Shown piece by piece: positions 53,441 to 63,754 of a DNA stretch of 64,000 bases. The notes beneath the pieces are model-generated. The model was given only the letters and a program-made list of their open reading frames with translations. It was not told where the DNA came from and made no database searches. The stretch covers positions 1 to 64,000 of the forward strand of contig JAJXWH010000029.1 of the NCBI GenBank assembly GCA_021781745.1, written 5' to 3'. Each line of letters begins with the position of its first letter. Within the stretch, counting starts at the first letter, position 1. Source of the DNA: Bacillota bacterium. GTDB taxonomy: Bacteria > Bacillota > Clostridia > Clostridiales > Clostridiaceae. Made by a program: the position numbers and the translations under genes.

Positions 53441-55683
53441 TGATTATTAATAGAAAAATTAAGAGAACTATGCTTGAAAGCAAATCACAATATATTGGTT
53501 CATTAGTGCTTATTGTTTTTAGCTGTTTACTTTTTACAATGTTTAACTTGGTTTCAAGGAATCTTACACAATTATCAACTTCCTTTGAAAAAGATTATAA
53601 ACAAGAGGATGCAAATTTCACAACTACTCCAAGACTAAGTAATATTGAAACCTTGGAAGCAAAATTTAATATGAATATTGAGGAAACAAAATCATTTGAC
53701 TATTCGATATCAGAAGATAAAACCCTAAGATTATTCAGTGAAAATAGAAAGGTTAATATTCCTGCTATAATTCAAGGAAAATCTCTAAATAGAGGTGATA
53801 TCCTCATAGATCCCTCCTATGGAAAATCTAATAACTTGAACATTGGGGATAATATAAAAATTAATAATAGAAATTTTATAATATCAGGTTTTATGTCTCT
53901 TCCTAACTATATCTATCCCTTAAAAAGTGAATCAGATATAATGAATGACCCAAACAGCTTTGGAGTAGCTGTTATAAATAAAGAGGATTTTAATAGTTTA
54001 AATAAAGGAAATGTTTCTTATTCAATAAGATTTAATGATAGCAGAGATAATATAGATAATAAGATATCTGAATTTAAAGATTATCTTAAAAGCGAGAATA
54101 TTACTCTTCTCAGCTGGATGAATATAAGTGACAACCCAAGAGTTACGTATTTTACAGCAAAGCTTTCTGGAATTGATAAAATGAGTTTTTCCATGCCTAT
54201 GGCTGTACTTCTTTTAACCTGCATATTAACTGGGATAGTTATGTATAGAATGCTGCAGAGAGAAGCTATTATTATAGGAACTCTTTATGCATTAGGTTAT
54301 AGAAAAAAAGAGATTATGAAGCATTATCTTCTATACCCCATGGTCATTTCACTTGCAGATGGTATTCTAGGAACTATGCTTGGATTATTAACCTTAAAAC
54401 CTATGATGAACTATTATGTATCATTCTTTAATATTCCTGTAGGTTCTTTAAGCTATGATATAGGCTATATTATAATAAGTATTTTGCTTCCAATATTCTT
54501 CTTAGTAATCTGCAGTTACTTTGTAGTTAATAAATCTCTAAAAAATTCACCAATCCAGCTAATGAGAGGTGGCGCTGAAAAGAATAAGGTTGGTTTCCTA
54601 GAAAGAAAAGTACACCTTGAAAGATTGAGTTTTAATACTAAATTTAAAATACGTGAGCTCTTAAGAAGCATACCAAGAAGCACATTTCTGTTACTTGGCA
54701 TAATTATGTCAACAATGTTGCTACTAATGGGCTTTGCATCTAAGAGTTCAATCGATTCTTTACTTAAAGAATCTTTTAATGAAGCCTTTAAGTATAATTA
54801 TCATTATGTATTTAATTCTCTCCAAAATGGTAAACCAGAAAAAGGAGAACCTTTCTTGGAAATACCATTTGCTATGAAATACGATGATAAAATTACTTTT
54901 ACCGTATATGGTGTAAATCCTGATTCAAAGTATATTTCCTTTAAGGATAAATCAGGTAATACATTGAAACCAGATAGAATCATAATTACAAGACCTCTTG
55001 CTGATAAATTTAATATAGCGCCAAAAGATACTCTAAAAGTTATCAATAGATTGGATTCAAAAGAATATAGCATAACAGTTGACAGCATTGCAGAAACATT
55101 TGTAGGCCAATATGTTTATATGCCATTAGATGTTCTTAACGATATGCTAGGTTTTCCTTCTGGAAGCTATATTGGATTATGGAGCACAGAAAGAATAGAT
55201 ATTCCAGAAAATAAGCTATTAACAGTTGTGACAGTTGATGATATGAAAAAGGCCTTTGATACAATGACAAAACCGCTTCAAGCAATAATAGGAAGTATAG
55301 CTTTTATATCCTTTATAATTGGTCTTGTTGTAATATATGTTGTTACCTCTTTAACTATAGAGGAGAATAAAGATAATATTTCTCTTTTAAAGGTTTTAGG
55401 TTATAGAAAGAAAGAGATTTACTCATTAATTTTAAATAGTTCCAGATTTATAGTAGTGCTTGGCTATATATTAGGAGTACCTCTCCTACTTGGTTCCTTA
55501 ACCGCACTTTTTAAATCAATGACTAAAGAGATGAGTATATCATTTCCTGTAACTATTGATTATATATATGTTTTAATTGGCTTTGTAATAATATACTTAA
55601 CCTTTGAACTCTCAAAATTACTTAGCAGAAAAAAGATAAACAGAATTTCAATGGCTGAAGCATTAAAGTCAAGGATTGAATAA
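53440..55683 (+). CDS. FtsX-type ABC permease
   Basis: A 747-aa permease with a first helix (about residues 15-38), a large extracellular domain (about 40-250), three helices, a cytoplasmic loop (RREAIIIGTLYALGYRKKEI-like: MLQREAIIIGTLYALGYRKKE), a second large domain (about 440-600) and three more helices with a repeat LLKVLGYRKKEIY. Two FtsX domains are thus present, in the MacB/Lantibiotic-ABC arrangement. It starts at the ATG overlapping the ATPase gene stop; a GTG at 53434 is less likely. The transporter likely exports a peptide, or removes a lipid or drug from the membrane. Confidence 0.9.
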   Translation: MIINRKIKRTMLESKSQYIGSLVLIVFSCLLFTMFNLVSRNLTQLSTSFEKDYKQEDANFTTTPRLSNIETLEAKFNMNIEETKSFDYSISEDKTLRLFSENRKVNIPAIIQGKSLNRGDILIDPSYGKSNNLNIGDNIKINNRNFIISGFMSLPNYIYPLKSESDIMNDPNSFGVAVINKEDFNSLNKGNVSYSIRFNDSRDNIDNKISEFKDYLKSENITLLSWMNISDNPRVTYFTAKLSGIDKMSFSMPMAVLLLTCILTGIVMYRMLQREAIIIGTLYALGYRKKEIMKHYLLYPMVISLADGILGTMLGLLTLKPMMNYYVSFFNIPVGSLSYDIGYIIISILLPIFFLVICSYFVVNKSLKNSPIQLMRGGAEKNKVGFLERKVHLERLSFNTKFKIRELLRSIPRSTFLLLGIIMSTMLLLMGFASKSSIDSLLKESFNEAFKYNYHYVFNSLQNGKPEKGEPFLEIPFAMKYDDKITFTVYGVNPDSKYISFKDKSGNTLKPDRIIITRPLADKFNIAPKDTLKVINRLDSKEYSITVDSIAETFVGQYVYMPLDVLNDMLGFPSGSYIGLWSTERIDIPENKLLTVVTVDDMKKAFDTMTKPLQAIIGSIAFISFIIGLVVIYVVTSLTIEENKDNISLLKVLGYRKKEIYSLILNSSRFIVVLGYILGVPLLLGSLTALFKSMTKEMSISFPVTIDYIYVLIGFVIIYLTFELSKLLSRKKINRISMAEALKSRIE

Positions 55684-55715
55684 AAAGTTTAATTTTCTCA
55701 TATTCTAAATAATCT

Positions 55716-55766
55716 AATAAAAAAGAGCTGAACACTAATATTTTAGTGCAGCAGCTCTTTTTTATT
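55716..55766. terminator. Bidirectional terminator between ABC permease and phosphoketolase
   Basis: AATAAAAAAGAGCTG / CAGCTCTTTTTTATT, 15 bp, with an inner CACTAA/TTAGTG pairing. Convergent genes on either side. Confidence 0.85.
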
Positions 55767-55807
55767 TATATTGATGCCTCTGGCATTCTTTAATTGAATG
55801 TAGTGGA

Positions 55808-58183
55808 TTAGTTAAGTCCTTTCCATTGCCAGTTAGCAATCTCTGGCATTTCAACACCGTGTTCATGAACAAATTTAGTATGCGTATCTAATTTTTCGTT
55901 CATTTCTTGGATAATGTATGCGCCCTTGTTACCTAATTGTGGTAAGTGGTATATTGCATCTTTAACAAGATTGAAACGGTCTAATTGATTTAACACACGC
56001 ATATCAAATCCAGTTGTGATTTCACCTTTATCTCTGTAACCATGAACAGAAACATTGTGGTTAGCACGTTTGAAGAATAAAGTGTCTATTAAGTTTTCAT
56101 AACCATGGAAACCAAAGATAATTGGTTTGTCTGTAGTGAAGATCATGTTAAACTCTGCATCAGATATACCATGTTCATAACTTTCAGGAGATTGTAATTT
56201 TAATAGATCAACTATATTAACAAATCTAATTTTTAATTCAGGTAAGTAATCATGTAATAATTGTACAGCAGCTAAACCTTCAAGTGTTGGAGTATCACCA
56301 GCTGTTGCAAATATGATATCTGGTTCCGAACCTTTATCTGTACTTGCCCATTCTACGATACCTAAACCATTATTAACCAAATATTCTGCTTCATCAATAG
56401 TGAACCATTGTTGTCTTGGATGTTTTGAAGCTGTTAAAAGATTTACTTGATTACGGCTTCTTAAACATTTATCAAAGGTTACAAGTAAAGTATTTGCATC
56501 TGCTGGTAAGTATTCATGGATTAAACCAGAATTTTTATCAGCTAAATGTCCAAGCATTCCTGGATCTTGATGAGTATAACCATTATGGTCTTGTTGCCAA
56601 ATATGAGAAGTCATAATTAAGTTTAATGATGAAATTTCTTCTCTCCATGCAATTTCTTCACATTGGTTAAGCCATTTAAAGTGTTGTGTAACCATTGAAT
56701 CTACTACACGTAAGAATGCTTCATAGCTATGTATAAATCCATGACGACCAGTTAAAAGATAAGCTTCTAAAGCACCTTCAGCAGCATGTTCACTTAACAT
56801 TGAGTCAAATACACGTCCGTCTGCTGATAAGAATTCATCATAAGGTTCATTGATTTCCCCAACCCATTGACGGCTTGTTTCTTCAAACATTGCATATAAA
56901 CGGTTTGATGCAGCTTCATCTGGACTGAATGCACGGAAATTACGTTCTTTTTTATTTAATTTCATAACGTCACGAACATACTTACCTAAAACAAGCATAT
57001 CTTGTGCAACTTCTTTACCTTTTTCTTGATTACCAAGAGCATACTCACGATAATCTGGTAAACGTAAATCTCTTAAGATTTTACCACCATTTGTTGAAGG
57101 GTTGCATGACATACGTTTATCGCCTTTAGGAATGATTTCAGCGATTTCATCAACTAACTTACCATCTTCAGTAAATAATTCTTCTGGACGGTAACTATTC
57201 ATCCATTTTGCGAAGTCGTCAGCATATTCCATATGCTGACTATCAAAAGGAATTGGAACTTGGTGTGCACGGAATGAACCTTCAATTGGAGCTCCATTTA
57301 ATTCTTTTGGACCTGTCCATCCTTTAGGTGTTCTGTTAAGAATAACTGGCCATTTAGGTCTAGACATATCGTTGTTTTCAGTTGCATTCTTTTTAATAGC
57401 TAGAATCTTTTCTATAGCTTCATCCATTTTTTCTGCCATTAATCTATGCATTACTTCAGGTTCATCTCCTGAAACAAAGATTGGATCCCATCCTAAGCCT
57501 TCAAAATACTTTTGTAATTCTTCATCAGTCATACGAGCCATAATAGTTGGGTTACTAATCTTGAATCCATTTAAGTAAAGTATTGGTAGTATAACACCAT
57601 CTGTAATTGGATTTATAAATTTATTTAATTGCCAAGAACCTGCTAATGGTCCTGTTTCTGCTTCACCGTCTCCAACTACAACTGCAGCAATTAAATCAGG
57701 GTTATCTAAGATAGCACCAAAACCATGCATTACAGAATAACCTAATTCTCCACCTTCATGTATTGAACCAGGAGCTTCAGGAGTTGCATGTGAACCTACT
57801 CCGCCTGATGATGAGAATTCTTTATATAGCTTTGATAATCCTGGTATATCTTGAGTAATTTCAGGGTATATGTCGCTATAGCTACCATCTAAGTAAGAGT
57901 TAGAAACCATAACTTGTCCACCATGACCTGGACCAGAAATATATAACATATTTAAATCGTATTTGTTAATTACACGGTTTAAATGAGAATAAATAAAAGT
58001 TTGTCCAGCAATTGTTCCCCAGTGACCAAATACTGCATTTTTTACATGTTCTGGCTTTAATGGTTCTCTTAATAAAGGATTTCCCTTAAGATACAATTGT
58101 CCAACTGATATAAAATTAACAGCTCTCCAATATGCGTCTACTTTTTTTAAATAACTTTCAGAAGAATAATCAATATTTGTCAT
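55808..58183 (-). CDS. xfp: Xylulose-5-P / fructose-6-P phosphoketolase
   Basis: A 791-aa ThDP enzyme that splits xylulose 5-phosphate (and often fructose 6-phosphate) into acetyl phosphate and a triose or tetrose phosphate. Family motifs: [46 protein letters not shown] (from HEGGELGYS), [15 protein letters not shown] for ThDP-Mg, [15 protein letters not shown] and a C-terminal [15 protein letters not shown]. The length is canonical (~790 aa). It is a monocistronic gene with a 780-bp spacer upstream and gives this organism a pentose-to-acetate shortcut. Confidence 0.96.
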   Translation of the reverse strand: MTNIDYSSESYLKKVDAYWRAVNFISVGQLYLKGNPLLREPLKPEHVKNAVFGHWGTIAGQTFIYSHLNRVINKYDLNMLYISGPGHGGQVMVSNSYLDGSYSDIYPEITQDIPGLSKLYKEFSSSGGVGSHATPEAPGSIHEGGELGYSVMHGFGAILDNPDLIAAVVVGDGEAETGPLAGSWQLNKFINPITDGVILPILYLNGFKISNPTIMARMTDEELQKYFEGLGWDPIFVSGDEPEVMHRLMAEKMDEAIEKILAIKKNATENNDMSRPKWPVILNRTPKGWTGPKELNGAPIEGSFRAHQVPIPFDSQHMEYADDFAKWMNSYRPEELFTEDGKLVDEIAEIIPKGDKRMSCNPSTNGGKILRDLRLPDYREYALGNQEKGKEVAQDMLVLGKYVRDVMKLNKKERNFRAFSPDEAASNRLYAMFEETSRQWVGEINEPYDEFLSADGRVFDSMLSEHAAEGALEAYLLTGRHGFIHSYEAFLRVVDSMVTQHFKWLNQCEEIAWREEISSLNLIMTSHIWQQDHNGYTHQDPGMLGHLADKNSGLIHEYLPADANTLLVTFDKCLRSRNQVNLLTASKHPRQQWFTIDEAEYLVNNGLGIVEWASTDKGSEPDIIFATAGDTPTLEGLAAVQLLHDYLPELKIRFVNIVDLLKLQSPESYEHGISDAEFNMIFTTDKPIIFGFHGYENLIDTLFFKRANHNVSVHGYRDKGEITTGFDMRVLNQLDRFNLVKDAIYHLPQLGNKGAYIIQEMNEKLDTHTKFVHEHGVEMPEIANWQWKGLN

Positions 58184-58909
58184 TTTATAAAGTCCCCTTT
58201 TTTATGTATTTTTGCATAGCAAATAAAATTAATTTTTACTAAATCAACTTATAAATAAGTTTAAGTAACAAAATAATAAGTATTTTATATGTACGTACAA
58301 GTCTAGATATACCAAATTATAAAAATAGCGGTTTCCACCAATAATATTCTACTTACAGTAAGATGAATATACAGCATACACCTTATTTAACAAGCAATCT
58401 GAAATAATTTGGATTTTTCTTTAAGGTTAGAGCGGCCGCAAATCTCATTCCAACAAGTTTACTATTTACATCGTTCATTTTAAATTTTTCATCGCGTAAA
58501 AAGAAAACATTTGTTTATTATTTAACAATATTATAATACGTCTTTTCTTCGAATAATTCAAGATATTTTGTCAAAAAAATTTCTTATTCTAAAAAAAAGT
58601 GGAAGTTAATCTTATTGAAAAGTCGAAAAAATATTAAAACTTGCGCAGAAAAATTGACCTAAACAGTCAATTGATAGGGACTTCTATACATAAGAATTTT
58701 TAAACATTATCAAAAAGATATTAATAAAAAGAGTACAGAGAATTCAAAAAAATATTTTACCTTTAAATATCGCAAGTAAATCGTTATCCATTTAACAAAA
58801 TTCAAAACAATAACACCGTACATGTTTCAATACAAGTTAAAACTATGTGTTCGTTTAATTTTTTATAACAATACGAAAGAGAATTCTTTTAGTTTTTTAA
58901 GCATAAATT
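58184..58909. other. Large intergenic region upstream of phosphoketolase
   Basis: About 725 bp without a credible gene between the phosphoketolase start and the FprA terminator. It holds a TGTACGTACA palindrome (58290-58299), an isolated GC patch GAGCGGCCGC (58430-58439) and several A/T tracts. I see no riboswitch aptamer. It may hold a distal promoter and control region for xfp or a lost gene. Confidence 0.4.
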
Positions 58910-58957
58910 AAAATAAAGATTAGCCCATGAATCTAATCATGAGTTAATCTTTATTTT
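58910..58957 (-). terminator. Terminator of the FprA gene
   Basis: AAAATAAAGATTA / TAATCTTTATTTT, 13 bp, with an inner CATGA/TCATG. It follows the FprA stop closely on the minus strand. Confidence 0.8.
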
Positions 58958-58967
58958 TTCTAAAAAA

Positions 58968-60167
58968 TTATTTCATTGATTCTAGTATACTATCAACAAT
59001 AGAGTCAACTGAATCCTCGTCACTTTCTTTCATACTAGAATTAATTGACATATCACAATCTAAAATAGTCATGTCTTTCATTTGTCCTATTAGTTCACGC
59101 ATTAATTTGCCTGACTGAGGAGCCCATGAACCATTTTCTATAAGAGCAAATGTACGTTTTTGAAGATTTAATGCTTTCATATCTAATATATAATTGTGCA
59201 TTGGTGGATATATATTTAAATTGTAAGTCACAGATGCAAGAACAATATGGCTGTATTTGAATGAATCAGAAATTAAATATGAAACGTGAGTACTAGAAAC
59301 ATCGTACATAGCCACATTAGTCATTCCCTTTTTAACTAACCTTGTTGCTAAGTCATTAGCTGCTGCCTCTGTATTTCCATACATTGAGCCATAGACAATT
59401 ACTACTCCTTTTTCTTCAGGTTCGTAACTGCTCCATTTATCATACTTATCAAGTAGGTAAGCAAAATCATTACGCCATACAGGCCCATGAAGCGGACAGA
59501 TAATCTTAATATCTATAGTTCCTGCTTTCTTTAAAAGAGCCTGAACGTGAGGTCCGTATTTTCCTACTATGTTTGTATAATATCTTCTAGCATCATCAAT
59601 CCAATCGCGATCAAAATTCACTTCATCATTAAACAGCTTTCCATCCAAAGCCCCAAAGGAACCAAATGCATCAGCTGAAAAAAGTACTCCATTAGTAGTA
59701 TCAAATGTTACCATTGCCTCTGGCCAGTGTACCATTGGTGCAGCAACAAATACTACATTATGCTTTCCAAAGGACATAGTATCTCCTTCTTTAACCTCTG
59801 TTACTATGCCATCTATATCGAAACCAAACTGACGCATGAACAAAGATGCTTTTTCAGTACATATAATCTGTACGTCTGGATAACGGATAACAATTTCTTC
59901 AATGCAAGCTGCATGATCAGGCTCCATATGGTTAATTACCATATAGTCTAAAGTTTTGTCCCCTAGAACCCCTTTAATATTTTCAAGGAATTGTCGGCAA
60001 ATCGACCAATCTACAGTATCAAATAATACTGTTTTCTCATCTAAAAGTAAATATGAGTTATATGAAACACCCCTTGGAATAGGATGAACATTTTCAAAAA
60101 GAGCAAGACGACGATCATTGCCTCCAACCCAATAAAGATCTTCAGTTATTTCTCTAAAGCAATACAT
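58968..60167 (-). CDS. fprA: A-type flavodiiron protein FprA (O2/NO reductase)
   Basis: A 399-aa soluble enzyme. The N-terminal MBL-like domain has the di-iron ligands HMEPDHAA (HxExD), VHWPEAM, DAFGSFG and CPLHGPVWR. The C-terminal flavodoxin domain starts VIVYGSMYGNTEAAANDLA and ends with ENGSWAPQSGKLMR. It reduces O2 to water or NO to N2O using electrons from rubredoxin. No rubredoxin domain of its own is present, but the gene just upstream encodes one at the end of a fusion protein. RBS AAAGGAGG. Confidence 0.94.
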   Translation of the reverse strand: MYCFREITEDLYWVGGNDRRLALFENVHPIPRGVSYNSYLLLDEKTVLFDTVDWSICRQFLENIKGVLGDKTLDYMVINHMEPDHAACIEEIVIRYPDVQIICTEKASLFMRQFGFDIDGIVTEVKEGDTMSFGKHNVVFVAAPMVHWPEAMVTFDTTNGVLFSADAFGSFGALDGKLFNDEVNFDRDWIDDARRYYTNIVGKYGPHVQALLKKAGTIDIKIICPLHGPVWRNDFAYLLDKYDKWSSYEPEEKGVVIVYGSMYGNTEAAANDLATRLVKKGMTNVAMYDVSSTHVSYLISDSFKYSHIVLASVTYNLNIYPPMHNYILDMKALNLQKRTFALIENGSWAPQSGKLMRELIGQMKDMTILDCDMSINSSMKESDEDSVDSIVDSILESMK

Positions 60168-60199
60168 GGATAATCCTCCTTTATACCCAAAAATTTTTT

Positions 60200-60311
60200 A
60201 TCCGATAGCTAGCATCCGTAACACTCCCACTTCTTCAAGTGCGACCTAACGGCTGCACGCTCCTGGACAAGGTGCCCCTTGAGGGCGTAAGTTCAACTAA
60301 ATTTCACTTGA
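60200..60311. other. Compact GC-rich structured element between the ACAD fusion and fprA
   Basis: A GC-rich block in AT-rich DNA. Hairpins: CACTT-cttc-AAGTG (60228-60241), GTGC..GCAC (60239-60258) and CAAGG-tgcc-CCTTG (60267-60280), bounded by TCAAGTG and CACTTGA. There is no ORF. It resembles an interspersed repeat or an RNA control element in the mRNA leader of fprA. I cannot name the family. Confidence 0.45.
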
Positions 60312-60320
60312 TTATATGTC

Positions 60321-62225
60321 TTAGATTTCTATAAACATATCCTTTTCTTCACCACAAGCAGGGCAAGTCCACTCTTCAGGTAAATTTTCAAAAAGTGTGC
60401 CAGGACTTACCTCACCTTCTGGATCACCCACTCCTGGATCATATTCATAGCCACATCCATTACATACATAATGCTTCCAAGTTGGAACAACTTTTTTCGC
60501 TGCTGCCCTCTTGATCTTTTTCATAGGTGGTGCCTCTTTCTTTGCCTCACCATTATCTAAAGCTGCAGTTAGTAGTGGTAATACTTCCTTCAAGTCACCA
60601 ACTATTCCGTAATCAGTATTCTTAAAGATTTTTGCATTTGGATTAATATTTATAGCAACTATTGTAGATGCATCTTTTATACCTTTCAAATGTTGACCTG
60701 CTCCTGAAATACCGCAGGCAATATAAAGATTTCCTTTAAATTTTTGACCTGACATACCTACATATCGGTCTATTGGCACATATTTTAAGGTCTCAGCTAC
60801 AGGACGTGAAGAACCTATTGCTGCACCTGCTTGAGCTGCTAAATCTTTTATAAGGTGCATATTTTCCTTCTCTCCTATACCTTGTCCTACGCTGACTACT
60901 CTTTCTGCTTTACTTATTGGGGTATCTATAGGAATCCCAACAGTAAAATCATATCCGTCTTTCTTAAGAGCTTCTACAAGAGTATTTACTCTTTCTTCTA
61001 GAGTTCCATCTTTAAAAATTATTTTTTTACGATAGCCTGTAGCAGGTTCCCTTGAAGTTTTTGCTGCTTGCTCTGTCTTTGGCATTTTGCCTATAATATT
61101 AGCTGCAATAACAACTCGTTGAATTTCATTAGTTCCTTCATATATTGTGCAAATTTTAGCATCTCTGTAGGCACGTTCAACTTCCATTCCTTTAAGGTAT
61201 CCGCTTCCACCAAAGATTTGAAGAGCATCATTGACAATCTCAAGACAAACATCTGAAGCATATTGTTTAGCCATAGCAGCTTCCATGCTGTAATGTTCAT
61301 GATTTTCCTTAAGCTCTGCTGCACTATAAACAAGGAATCTAGCAGCTCTAAGTTTTGTAGCCATATCTGCTAGTTTAAAAGCGATTATTTGCTGCTGGCA
61401 AATAGGCTTGCCAAATTGAACTCTTTCTTTTGAATACTCTAAGGCATTCTCATATGCGCCTTGAGCTATTCCTAAAGCTTGGGCAGCAATACCTATACGT
61501 CCACCATCTAAAGTAGACATAGCAATCTTGAAACCATCGCCTTCTTTACCTAATAAATTTTCCTTTGGCACTTTTACATCATTAAAAATTAACTCTGCAG
61601 TAGCTGAAGAACGAATTCCCATTTTGTCATAATGTTTACCAAAACTAAAACCTTCCCAGCCTTTCTCAACAATAAACGCACTAATGCCACGTGTACCAAT
61701 GTCTGGCGTAGTCACTGCAAAAACAATATAAATGTCTGCCTCACCACCATTTGTGATGAATATCTTTTCTCCATTTAAAATATAATAATCCCCATCTAAT
61801 ACAGCAGTTGTTTCTGTTCCTCCTGCATCGCTACCTGCATTTTCTTCAGTTAGTCCAAATGCACCAAGTTTTTCTCCTTTTGCAAGTGACACTAAGTATT
61901 TTTGTTTTTGTTCCTCAGTTCCAAATGCAGCAATTGGATATGTTCCAAGTGATGTGTGAGCAGATAAAATTACTCCAGTTCCCCCATCAACTCTTGATAA
62001 TTCCTCTACAGCAATTGCATAGCTGATTACATCTAAACCTTCTCCTCCATATTCTTTAGGATATGGAATTCCCATTACCCCCATATCAGCTAGCTTTTGA
62101 ACTACTTCTGAAGGGAATTTATTCTCTTGGTCCAACATAAATGCAATAGGTTTAACTTCCTCTTCCGCGAACACTCTGATTTTTTCCCTTAAGTTTTCAT
62201 GTTGTTCTGTAGTCTTAAAAAACAT
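60321..62225 (-). CDS. Acyl-CoA dehydrogenase / ETF-alpha-like / rubredoxin fusion
   Basis: A 634-aa fusion. Residues 1 to about 380: acyl-CoA dehydrogenase with [15 protein letters not shown], the FAD segment and the catalytic base Glu in [13 protein letters not shown]. Residues about 400-560: the C-terminal FAD domain of ETF alpha ([60 protein letters not shown]). Residues about 580-634: rubredoxin with [16 protein letters not shown] and [10 protein letters not shown] (two CX2C pairs). It would pass electrons from acyl-CoA or flavin directly to rubredoxin. Upstream of fprA, it suggests an O2/NO-reducing route. Start ATG 62225 is after GGGAGG. Confidence 0.95.
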   Translation of the reverse strand: MFFKTTEQHENLREKIRVFAEEEVKPIAFMLDQENKFPSEVVQKLADMGVMGIPYPKEYGGEGLDVISYAIAVEELSRVDGGTGVILSAHTSLGTYPIAAFGTEEQKQKYLVSLAKGEKLGAFGLTEENAGSDAGGTETTAVLDGDYYILNGEKIFITNGGEADIYIVFAVTTPDIGTRGISAFIVEKGWEGFSFGKHYDKMGIRSSATAELIFNDVKVPKENLLGKEGDGFKIAMSTLDGGRIGIAAQALGIAQGAYENALEYSKERVQFGKPICQQQIIAFKLADMATKLRAARFLVYSAAELKENHEHYSMEAAMAKQYASDVCLEIVNDALQIFGGSGYLKGMEVERAYRDAKICTIYEGTNEIQRVVIAANIIGKMPKTEQAAKTSREPATGYRKKIIFKDGTLEERVNTLVEALKKDGYDFTVGIPIDTPISKAERVVSVGQGIGEKENMHLIKDLAAQAGAAIGSSRPVAETLKYVPIDRYVGMSGQKFKGNLYIACGISGAGQHLKGIKDASTIVAININPNAKIFKNTDYGIVGDLKEVLPLLTAALDNGEAKKEAPPMKKIKRAAAKKVVPTWKHYVCNGCGYEYDPGVGDPEGEVSPGTLFENLPEEWTCPACGEEKDMFIEI

Positions 62226-62412
62226 AAATACACCTCCCATAAATTATACGGTTTCACTAACGTCATTCTATGAAATCTGCAAAACCACATTACTCGATAC
62301 ATAAGTAAAAATACCTCAAACTTAATCAATCTTTGCACTCCTTTTCATTATTGAAAGTTATACAGTTAATATTCTTACTTACTCAACCATTTTCTCAACA
62401 CATTCCTTAAAT

Positions 62413-62457
62413 GTATACCTGAACCGTATACTTTAATTGTATACTCACAAGGTATAC
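62413..62457. repeat. Array of four GTATAC hexamers, 13-bp period
   Basis: GTATAC at 62413, 62426, 62439 and 62452, each starting exactly 13 bp after the last, with unrelated 7-bp spacers (ctgaacc, tttaatt, tcacaag). Each hexamer is itself a palindrome. The array is about 190 bp before the fusion gene's start. The rest of 62226-62712 holds a GCTTTCGAAAGC palindrome (62554-62565) and no gene. Confidence 0.7.
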
Positions 62458-62712
62458 TTTTCAAATAATTATTTATCCATTTCTAACCATAATATCCAAT
62501 ATAGGCTTATAATTAGTTATCTTTTAAACTAATAGCTACTTTTTCTTTTATTAGCTTTCGAAAGCAACGTTTTTCATTTTATAAAAAACTTCTTTACGTC
62601 TATACTCCTTGTCTAGCAAAAACAATATTTAATATTGTTTTATATTGTTTGCCAACACTTATAATTATGCTATTTTTAATACTATTATTTATGATTCTTA
62701 TAAAATAAAATC

Positions 62713-62759
62713 AAAAATAGTAGTTACCCATTTCATATAATTGGTTAACTACTATTTTT
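62713..62759. terminator. Terminator of the NADAR gene
   Basis: AAAAATAGTAGTTA and its complement TAACTACTATTTTT form a ~14-bp stem, 76 bp after the NADAR stop on the minus strand. Confidence 0.65.
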
Positions 62760-62834
62760 AAATATCAAATCTAATAGTGATATCACTTGACTACTCTATT
62801 ATATGAAGTTCGCATAATAATCATAGTAAAACTG

Positions 62835-63704
62835 TCATTTAAACAATTTATTAATCATAGCAAAATCAAGCTTATCATAATTATTATATACCTTTAAAAT
62901 CTCCTCCCTGACTTCCATTAATGCAAAACCTAATAAATTTGCTCCTTCCCAAGCACAGGGGTTTTCCCTATTTTCAAAATCATACGTTCCTATTCCCCAA
63001 ATATTATCATAAGCACTAGCATTAACCAAAACTTTATCTCTTGTATCTGTTAAAAATTGTCTTAATTCATGATTTTGACCAAACTTTGCATAATTACCAT
63101 TAAGAATGATAGCATACCTTCTTTTAATCCATAAATTCTCATCAAAATTTTTAACGTCTCTTCCTACTTCCTGCATTATTAATTGATTAGAAGTTTTCAT
63201 TATCTTTTCCAAGGCTTCATTATCATTGAAAAGTCTAGCTTTTTCTGCCATCATGTATTGTTCCATACAGGAATAATTATTCGAATCAATTCTAAAATCA
63301 GATTTCCACCATTGACTTAAGCAACTTTCAGTAATATTTCCATCCTTGCTAGGCTGATGACCAGAAAAAAACAGGTATTCTAAATTTTTGCCATCCTTAT
63401 AATCGCCTTTTAAACAATCTATGTTATAGTCAATTTCACCATCTCTATTCCAAAGAAGAATATTGCTATCATATATATCCTCGGAATCATCTCTATCGTA
63501 AAAACCAAGCCATCCCTTTGCCTCTGGAAACAGACTTTGAAACGCATCCTTTTCCTCTGTAGTCAAATTGCCGTACCAGTTAATAAACTCACAAATATAC
63601 CTTTCTCCCCTGCCTATTTTCCATCCAGCACTGTGCCTTCTCATATCTGGAAACATAAGCCATGGGGGTGCCATAGGATTATTAATATTAAAGTTTTCTT
63701 TCAT
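62835..63704 (-). CDS. NADAR-family N-glycosidase protein
   Basis: A 289-aa protein. The last ~170 residues are a NADAR domain (YbiA-like): SQWWKSDFRID, CMEQYMMAEKARLF, EVGRDVKNFDENLWIKRR, NGNYAKFGQNHELRQFLTDT, WGIG and GANLLGFALMEVREEI. NADAR proteins remove ADP-ribose from guanine in DNA or act on riboflavin intermediates. The first ~115 residues (LTTEEKDAFQSLFPEAKGW) are less known. No DarT toxin is next to it in the window. RBS GGGGTG. Preceded by a DUF47 gene. Confidence 0.87.
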   Translation of the reverse strand: MKENFNINNPMAPPWLMFPDMRRHSAGWKIGRGERYICEFINWYGNLTTEEKDAFQSLFPEAKGWLGFYDRDDSEDIYDSNILLWNRDGEIDYNIDCLKGDYKDGKNLEYLFFSGHQPSKDGNITESCLSQWWKSDFRIDSNNYSCMEQYMMAEKARLFNDNEALEKIMKTSNQLIMQEVGRDVKNFDENLWIKRRYAIILNGNYAKFGQNHELRQFLTDTRDKVLVNASAYDNIWGIGTYDFENRENPCAWEGANLLGFALMEVREEILKVYNNYDKLDFAMINKLFK

Positions 63705-63754
63705 AAATTCACCCCAAAACCATATAATACAAAATCACATCAATATTTTTCAAG

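Noticed and set aside
52742-55683. ABC pair as a BceAB module with its two-component system
   Set aside because: The only two-component system is 17 kb away, and the permease has two FtsX domains with two large extracellular regions rather than the one of BceB.
58290-58299. TGTACGTACA as a phosphoketolase operator
   Set aside because: A single short palindrome in a long AT-rich spacer, with no clear promoter next to it; noted only in the spacer entry.
62413-62457. GTATAC array as a CRISPR
   Set aside because: Repeats are only 6 bp and spacers 7 bp, with no cas genes.
62835-63704. NADAR as part of a DarTG toxin-antitoxin pair
   Set aside because: No DarT-type gene is adjacent; the neighbour is a DUF47 gene.
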